From contig NW_003314264.1 of the NCBI RefSeq assembly GCF_000143415.4, positions 3,715,229 through 3,779,228 of the forward strand: DNA of 64,000 nt. Direction: 5' to 3'. Positions within the stretch are counted from its first letter, which is position 1, and each line of letters starts with the position of its first letter. This stretch comes from Selaginella moellendorffii (taxonomy: Eukaryota > Streptophyta > Lycopodiopsida > Selaginellales > Selaginellaceae). The translations under genes and the position numbers were made by a program. Below, piece after piece: positions 57,001 through 64,000 of the stretch. Below the pieces are notes generated by a model. That model saw nothing but the letters and a program-made list of their open reading frames with translations, was not told where the DNA came from and searched no databases.

Positions 57001-58700
57001 TGGGAGACACTTCAAGGTTTACACGGACAATGTGGCAACGAACAGCCTGACCTGAGAGGGAAATAGAGTCGGTGGGCCAATGCTTTGGCCGAGTTCAATT
57101 GCGAGATTCTATATAAGCCTGGGAAGAGCAACATCATGGCAGATGCGTTAAGTCGAAAAGCAAGCTTGAAGTTAGTGATATCCAGCGCGACAGCAACCTT
57201 TTGGGATGATGTGCGGACAACATATGAGAACGATGGTATAGCACAAGAAGTGTTACTATGGAATTTAGAGGCATGAGAAGTGCACTAGAGAGATGAGCTA
57301 CCAACGGAAGAGAAAACAAGCTATGCGGAACGTAACGGACTCATCTATTACAAGCAAATGAGGGTGTATGTTCTAGAAGGTGAACTAAGGAGGGTAGCCT
57401 TAGAAGAGTGTCATAACAGACCTTTTGCAAGACACAGCGGAGTGCCCAAGATAATGGGCTTACTCAAGAGGAAGTACCACTGGCCAGATATGGCTAAGAA
57501 CGTCCAAGATTATGTAAAGACATGTCCAACATGTCAGTAGGTCAAAGCCGTGATTAAGGCTAGTGGGGGCTTGTTACAAAACATCCCAATTCCAGATCGT
57601 CCGTAGAAATGTCTTACGATGGACTTCATCACAGGACTCCCCCCGAGCGAGGGGTTCGATGTGATATTCGTGGTGGTGGACCGATTTTCAAAGATGGGCA
57701 CATTTCATACCCACCACAACAGAAGTGGATGCGAAAGGTGTAGCGAAGCTGTTCTTCGAATAAGTGGTTCGAGTGCAGGGAAGGCCAGAAGAGATTATCT
57801 CAGATCGAGATAAGATCTTCACCAGTAGGTTCTGGAGAACTCTCTTGGAACAGTATTGCACCAAGTTGAAATTCAGCACAACCTATCACCCACAAACAGG
57901 TATTGGGTATTAAGTCAAGTTTGATGGCAGTAACACTTCTTGACACACAGACAAACGAAAAGGGTGATTAGGCAGTTGGAGGATATGTCTCGGGAGACTA
58001 GACCAATTGGGTAAGTCATTTGGGACTTGCGGAAATGTATTATAACAGTTCACCACATTCGAATATTAAGGTGAGTCCATGGGAAGTCATCAATAAGTGA
58101 GCTATTAAAGGTCTTGTGGAACTCAGCGTGGCTGAGTATCATGGAGGGTTACCTGCAGTGGAGGCATTCATAGCGGAAAGACTCAATATTTGGAATCTAG
58201 TGAGGGATTCCTTGGAACAGGCTCAACAAAGGCAAACCAAGTACGTGAACCAAAAGCGCCGGGATGTAGAGTTCTAAGCTGGGGAGAAGGTATGGCTGAA
58301 CACCAAGAACATTAGGCTACCAAATGGGATCAGTCGGAGGTTGACCCAAAGGTAAAAATACATGTATTCCTGTAAATGAATTGATCTTGAGTTCCTTAAG
58401 CAAGTTCGCAGGGCCTTATGAGATTAAGGCACGAATTGGTAAAATGGCTTACCATCTCCGACTTTCTCAAGAGATGGGGAAGATGCACTCGATGTTCCAC
58501 GTAAACTTACTCAAGCCGTATTTTGAGGATCCGCTTCGCAAGAACTAAGTAAGACCTTTACCTGAGGTTATCTAAGGGGAAGAGGAATACGAAGTCGAGG
58601 CCATCCTCAATACGTGCAAGAGCAAGCGATAAGGACGCGATGTGAAAGAGTTCCATGTGAAATGGAAAGGATTTTATAAGCAACCAAAGGGAACGACTCG
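54039..58700 (+). pseudogene. Inactivated gag-pol reading frame of the retrotransposon
   Basis: Gag starts near 54039 (MAKAGRKRTKAETEP) and is stopped near 54171 and 54507. The knuckle CYNCGEAGHFLREC is at about 55138-55180, the protease motif FIDTGASDNFV near 55358, reverse transcriptase at about 55950-56600 (KVKYFLRIDLRQGYYQIRVA, PFRLCNAPATFSALMNHIF), RNase H at about 56780-57040 (FEVEMDASDFALGAIL), the integrase zinc finger at about 57400-57540 (HWPDMAKNVQDYVKTCPTCQ) and core near 57619 ([13 protein letters not shown]), and a chromodomain-like VEAIL...FHVKWKGF at about 58596-58680. The RT catalytic YIDD reads YINN. In-frame stops include sites near 55026, 55323, 55677, 56592, 56987 and 57538. 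Confidence 0.88.
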
Positions 58701-59166
58701 AAAGATGATCTATTGGGGTTCAAATATAGGGAAAAGGGCCCATGAACAAAAGTGCACCCTCTTTTCCAATTAGTTAAGGGTCTTGGGATACTTGGGGTTA
58801 AATGTCCTTGGATTTGAATATTATTGGGTGGGTGACCTCCTGGGAAGTCCAAATTTAGGAGCTTACAAATTTCCACACTGCGAAGCAACATAGGAACCTG
58901 AGAAGAACCTAATGAACGCGCGAGATTTAGTGGAGGAATTTCTGCAAGGCAGAACTCTATGTACTTATGCAAAGTTCAATTAAAGCATCAATTTATGAAG
59001 TTGAGCAATGGCATATTGTGGGACTTGAAGGCACGCCGAAGGTAAGCTAATTAGCATGGGTTAACTAAGTTGACCAGGCATAAAGAACTACGCCCGACTC
59101 CCCACGGGGATGTCGAATCCGTAGATGTATTCTATGGAGGTTGGGTTCGAGTCCCAACTCCCTAGT

Positions 59167-59179
59167 AAAGCAAAGGGGG
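59167..59179 (+). other. Polypurine tract
   Basis: AAAGCAAAGGGGG directly precedes the 3' LTR, as expected for plus-strand priming. Confidence 0.65.
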
Positions 59180-59180
59180 T

Positions 59181-59454
59181 TGCAGGGGGTTCCAAAAATA
59201 TAGTAGGGATAGTGAGGTCTAGGAATCTAGGAACCAATCTTGAAAGAACTCTTTAGTGGTGCTTCTAAACTAACTTGAGGTTGAGATTGGGGTCGAGGGG
59301 CCTTAGGTGGTTGAATGAGCATGGCTAATGCTCTGTTGCTTATGCAGTGAGTAGCTGAAATCAAGTAAGACCAAGTAAGAGTTGGTACAATATGTGAAAA
59401 CTTTGGCGAGGGAACTTAGCAAAAACCAAGGAAGGGAAAAATTTGTGGCTTACA
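59181..59454 (+). repeat. 3' LTR, internally deleted
   Basis: 274 bp against 731 bp for the 5' LTR. Both ends are kept, but about 420 bp in the middle are missing and a few small indels occur. Confidence 0.8.
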
Positions 59455-60849
59455 TACCCCTTATATGCTCTTCCCCAATTTTAAGCATGTTAAAACGTAA
59501 ACTCTATGGTGTTTTAGAGGATAAATATGAAAAACCTCTTGTTCATATGATTCTTCATTTCCCGAAAGAACTTTTATGTCAAGACTTTCCATTGCAGCAA
59601 CATCAATAGAACATTAATGATGCAAAGACCTCCATTTAAAAAATGGAAAACACCAATCTGGAAAACATTAACAACATTGATATGTGTGGCCAACCTTATC
59701 ACATACCCAACAGCTAACATCACAACTATAATCACATCCTTGTTCTTGCTCTTGAACATGGGCAACAGTAGCATCCACCTCCATTAGAACAAGACCTATG
59801 CAACAACAAGTGGAACAAATAATATCTCATAATATTGTATCAATTGAAAAGCATTATTAAAGATGGTAAGAGCAAGTGTATGCACAAGTCCCATAAGATC
59901 TTGATAAAATGTTAGTGGCAATATTCCTAACGTGATTCACTCTAATATATTTGACTTCACAAGAGGTTTCGAAAGTACTAACTTATATAGCTCTTAAAGA
60001 TGATACAATTACTGAAAGGCATCATCACAATTGTTAATATGTTGAAATATAAGCTTCAAAATATTTATGAGAAAGCTAAATCTAATTTGCACAAGCAAAC
60101 TATTGTACCACCATAATGCCATCCTTTGGAGGCACATGTGAAACTCTCACAAATGTAGGGCATCATCCCAAGAATGATAAATGACAATTACTGTAAAGTG
60201 ATTAAACTAATAATACATATCATCCCTAGTATTCTTATAGAAAAACTCCAATTGGATATGAGGATTGGTAATAAAAGTAGAAATTGTACAATATGCCATA
60301 AATGCTACTATCAATTAAGTTTAATTATTCAGTTGCAGCCAAATAACATTAAGTAATAATGCTCTACAGTCAAAGGAGGAGAAGTTATGTAAAAAGTTAG
60401 ATTTAAACCAAAATCATAAATCCAAGCACTCTTCAAGGATAATTAAAGTTATTTTTCACCTCCACCAATATAAGTGCATAGAATACGAAAGTGGTGTGTT
60501 ACCTAGTTTATGTCTCAAAAGTTTTATTTATAAGTGTTGAAAATTAAGAATTAGATAATGTATATAAAGTATAAGATTTTTAATGAATAGCTTTTAAAAC
60601 TATACACTAATCTCAAATTTTATTTATATAATAATTCACTTTTATTTATTTATTTATTTAAAAATACTAAATATGTACAGATACAATTCTATATAGTATT
60701 ATTAGTGTAGTGAGATTCTAGTAGCCATTAGATTGATTTAAATCCAGATCACTTGGTTTGGCATATCATATCATGATGTTCTTTTTAAAGAATTCAAATT
60801 TATATTAAACATTTGATATTACTAGTGCTTAGAAAATTTGAATACAATT
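59455..60849. other. AT-rich intergenic DNA
   Basis: Low-GC sequence with no open frame of note and no recognised element. Confidence 0.5.
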
Positions 60850-61745
60850 TTAAATGTGTTAAATAATTTATTGCACATTGCATGCAGCAATGTTTGGTTT
60901 GCTTAATAGTCATGTTACTCTTATTTAAAAATCCAATTAATCAAATGGAAGTTTATAATTATAAGTATATTTATATTTTATAAACACAAGTTTAATCTTA
61001 TTGCATATCAACCATTATATGGTAGAATAAAAAAGAATATACTAGAAACTGTTAATAGGGAAAATTTATAAATTATAAACATGCTTATAAATGCAAGATG
61101 AATCTCAACTGTTAGATGGTAGAATATCCTAGAATATCCCAATATATTCTAGGTATATGCACTACCATCCTAGGTTTTCTTAAGCAAACCAAAAAGGATT
61201 TTTATTTATTTCTATTAAAATTATTTCACTACTTTAAAATTAAAATTATAGACATATCATGAAGTTTTATTTAATTTAAATATTTTGTGAATATAAAATA
61301 ATACATCACCCAAAATAATGATCTTCAAGTTTCCTATACTATTTAATAAGTGTAAAGTTATAAACCCCTTTTTCTGTTGAGAAATTGCAATTTTTGGTTT
61401 GCTTAAGCCTGAATATACCTACTGAATATACTGACTATACCTAGAATATGCTTGGATATTCTATAATATTTTACCATCTAACAGTTGTTATTCTTTTAAA
61501 TTAATCTTGTATTTTTAATTTATAAACATATTTATAATTTATAAACTTTCTTAAACCCTTTCTAGTATATTCTTTTTTATTCTATCATCTTATGCAATAC
61601 GCTTAATGTTGTATTTATAAATTAGAATATGCTTATAATTATAAACTATATTTGATCAATTTGATTAATAAGTAAAAATAACACTGCTACATGCAACACA
61701 TAACAATTTATTTAAGGTATGTTGCATGAATTTAATATGTATTTA
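60850..61745. repeat. Long imperfect inverted repeat (foldback element)
   Basis: The left arm (about 60850-61196) reads back in the right arm (about 61391-61745) around a spacer of about 190 bp. Matching anchors are GGTAGAATAAAAAAGAATAT (61023-) with its complement near 61565-61585, and CAACTGTTAGATGGT (61106-61120) with ACCATCTAACAGTTG (61473-61487). The word TTTGGTTTGCTTAA at 60892 returns inverted near 61184-61196 and direct at 61393, so the left arm alone also has terminal inverted repeats, as in a MITE. AT content is very high. No coding capacity. Confidence 0.8.
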
Positions 61746-63690
61746 TTTTATTCGCTTCCATCACTTTGTAATAATGAATTTATTTTTGGATGTAGATTAT
61801 GTTATTTCTTTAATAGCTACTATCGTGTTATGTGACATAGCAATTACTACTGTAAAATATCCTCCGAAATGAAATAAGTAGCACAAACATCATATTCTAG
61901 AGAACTTCTAGTGAAAAGAATTTTATTGGCCTTGTTCCGTTATGCCTCTAAAAAAAGTTAGACTTGGAAAGTTTTATCTAAAAATCAATACATGTTTAGC
62001 AAAATGGCTTGGTTGGTGGCACCCTTTGTAATAATTTTGTAAACTATAGGAATTCATAGTGCACATCTTTTTTCATACCCTCCTGGAAATTGTTTGAGCT
62101 TTAAGCAAGTCGCCTTTCCTTTAGCACTTGACTCAATACCCGTGCCTTGCTCAGCTGCAGAGGTGCAGCACAAACCAGCAACGTACACCGATACGTCTGT
62201 GTGTATCACGAAAAGGATGAACTCAACTCGCCGGCTCATACATCCACATCCTCAAGAGCATGCTCCTGCAGATTTTCCCCAACCCAAAATCCCAAAGGCT
62301 TGAAAGCAACAACCAAGTTTTGTCTTTCAAGCAAAAGCAAAGCTTTCGTCCGAACTGTGTTACCTCTAGCTGCTCAACGACAGTGTACGCGCACGACTGT
62401 ACAGTACTTGGAAGAGATCCCTCAACTCAACTCTTGCTTTTTCCCCCTGTTGGAAGTCAGATTCGGAAGAGCAGGCTTTTACAGTCAGTCAGGTTCCTCC
62501 CTCCTTCTAGACTACTAAAACCAGAGAGAATCTACCACGGAATCCGGCGGGCAACAAGGGGAATTTCAGCATCCGGAACCAGCATTCTTCCTCGAGAAGC
62601 CCAAATAAGCAGAGGACAGGAAACAAGGACGGAAATGGAACAAGGAAGCCAGCAAACAAAGCAAGCTCTCGGAAGCCATATCTATCCATGTATTAGGGCT
62701 CCTGCTGCTAATGCAGCACTCTGACTCTGACTCAAACCGGCTGCTTCAGAGACCCAACTGACACACGCTGAGGGTGAGAGACGAAGGAGAGGTGAGGTGA
62801 TAAGAATTTTGTTTGCTTTTAAAACAAAGAAAGGCTCTGACCGAGAACATGCTGCCATATGCCTGATCATGAATACTGGAATAATCTCAGAAAGGTGCCG
62901 CTGCATTTTAAACAAGAGAAAGATCTGGCTGCCTGGCCGCTGCTGCAGCTGTTGCCGCTGCTGCTGCCGCTGATGCTGCTTTGACCGATTTCATCACCCA
63001 TCATTCGCTCTTTCGTTTTCATTCATTCTGTTTGAGCTCACTCCTCTCATCTTTTCTATTCTCTTTGAAAACAAATGGTCCATGGTCTCGGGCGATTTTT
63101 AAAATGCCCTTCGCACTCACTCGAATTACTCGCGATGGAGCTTTCAATTGTCTGAGCCGCTGCTGTTGCTGCTGCTGCTCCTGGTGCTGCTGAGCTGAGC
63201 GCACTCCTGAAAGCGAATACGACGACCCGGCATTCTGAAGGATGGATTTGATTCCTCGCGGAAGACATATACAGAGAGACATGTCTCCATACACTCTCCT
63301 CTTCCCATTCATCTTTCTCATTTCCCGTATTGGATGCAGATATACACCATCAACTTGCAGAAATTTTTCTGTTATGTAATATCTTCACTTCAGAAAGGAT
63401 GGCACTTCTTGGAGGCCTAGGACCACCCCACTAAATACTAGCGCTTGGTACTACTATACTACTCTACACTTCTACCTTGTCAAAGACCAAAGACTGCAAG
63501 TTCAATTCAACTCTCCATTTCTGTGTCAAGCGCTTTCGAAGAGTGATTGAGCAAACGACACCACTACACACATAGACACACACACACACACACACACATT
63601 TGGAGTGCGTCGTCCATTTCTCTCTCTTTCTTTCGCCCTCCAAGGACGTCAGGAGCTCTGGGACAATCAACAACAACGCTACGAGACGAC
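61746..63690. other. Exit from AT-rich island; simple repeats, no supported gene
   Basis: GC content recovers from about 62.05 kb. GCT/GCC triplet tracts occur at about 62937-62983 and 63155-63196 and a (CA)n tract at 63575-63598. Open frames here resemble nothing I know. Much of the right part is probably upstream sequence of a gene beyond the window. Confidence 0.45.
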
Positions 63691-63700
63691 ACAACTTGAG

Positions 63701-63710
63701 TATATAAAAA
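63701..63710 (+). promoter_or_regulatory. Putative TATA box of a gene running off the window
   Basis: TATATAAAAA followed by a pyrimidine-rich leader with TTTTC runs and then an ATG cluster at 63879. Confidence 0.45.
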
Positions 63711-63878
63711 AGCCCAGTGGAGGTTTTGTCAATCGCCCTCCCCACACTCCAACAATCAAGTTGGAAGCACAGCGACTGAGAATCTGAAAGAACATTAGCC
63801 TATTTCGTTTTTTCTTTTTTTCTCATGCATTTTTTCTCCTTTTCTTCTTTTGTTTTTTTCTTTTTTCCTTGGCTTCGG

Positions 63879-64000
63879 ATGATGATGGCGATGATATGTT
63901 GGTTGATGATGATGAAACATTTACACAAGAAAAAACGACACTCGAGTTGTGGACTGAGCTCATCAGCCCTTCCGTCCGACCAACGCAACAGCATCTTTTC
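63879..64000 (+). CDS. Possible N-terminus of an unrecognised protein, cut by the window end
   Basis: The first ATG after the TATA box opens a frame that has no stop up to the last base. It starts MMMAMICWLMMMKHLHKKKR and continues Ser-rich. The short hydrophobic Met-rich start followed by basic residues could be a signal or transit sequence. Only 40 residues are visible, so it may be chance. Confidence 0.3.
   Translation, partial: MMMAMICWLMMMKHLHKKKRHSSCGLSSSALPSDQRNSIF

Larger units (their letters stand above)
53249..59454 (+). mobile_element. Degenerate Ty3/gypsy LTR retrotransposon with chromodomain (chromovirus)
   Basis: About 6.2 kb. The 5' LTR (53249-53979) and 3' LTR (59181-59454) both start TGCA-GGGGTTCC and end GTGGCTTACA. 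Between them are, in order, a primer binding site, gag, a CCHC knuckle, protease, reverse transcriptase, RNase H, integrase and a chromodomain-like end, all in the + direction. This gene order and the chromodomain place it among chromoviruses. Many stop codons and frameshifts show it is dead. No clear target-site duplication was seen. Confidence 0.92.

Overview
The window reads as nuclear DNA from a land plant with a compact genome. Genes have many short introns (55 and 57 nt in the trehalose-phosphate synthase gene, mostly 50-110 nt elsewhere), closely spaced neighbours and GC-rich exons. Families present include an intronless PLS-type PPR protein, CLE peptides, OEP16, a class II TPS, RSZ22, and DUF789, DUF641 and DUF3537 proteins. 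A lycophyte such as Selaginella is my best guess; this is inference from gene style and was not checked by a search.

Layout. 1-2.2 kb: 3' part of a coclaurine N-methyltransferase-like gene, then an OEP16 gene. 2.6 kb: tRNA-Cys(GCA). 4.5-11.2 kb: a sparse region holding two CLE peptide genes, one with a TDIF-like and one with a CLV3-like dodecapeptide. 12.3-18.5 kb: a PPR gene ending 10 bp from the stop codon of a convergent NAD synthetase gene, then a plastid-type beta-carbonic anhydrase. 19-26 kb: valyl-tRNA synthetase with two possible starts, and an RWD/RBR E3 ligase whose 3' third is repeated as a broken copy at 28.7-29.5 kb. 30-51 kb: a dense euchromatic run of GIL1/DUF641, RSZ22 splicing factor, class II TPS, a membrane guanylate-binding protein, a MACPF protein, DUF789, DUF3537, a small unrecognised membrane-type protein and an unrecognised 640-residue intronless protein with four RRM-like strand motifs. 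51-62 kb: an AT-rich island with a decayed Ty3/gypsy chromovirus and a foldback element of about 0.9 kb. 62-64 kb: simple repeats and a likely promoter for a gene running off the window.

Most genes are unrelated housekeeping or signalling genes rather than parts of one pathway. The arrangements most worth following are the CLE pair, the divergent GBP/MACPF pair (both from families linked to plant immunity or cell death), the 640-residue RRM-like protein, and the foldback repeat as a possible small-RNA source. I found no CRISPR array, operon or bacterial-type system. Intron-exon joins were made by eye from GT-AG signals, reading frame and remembered family sequences.
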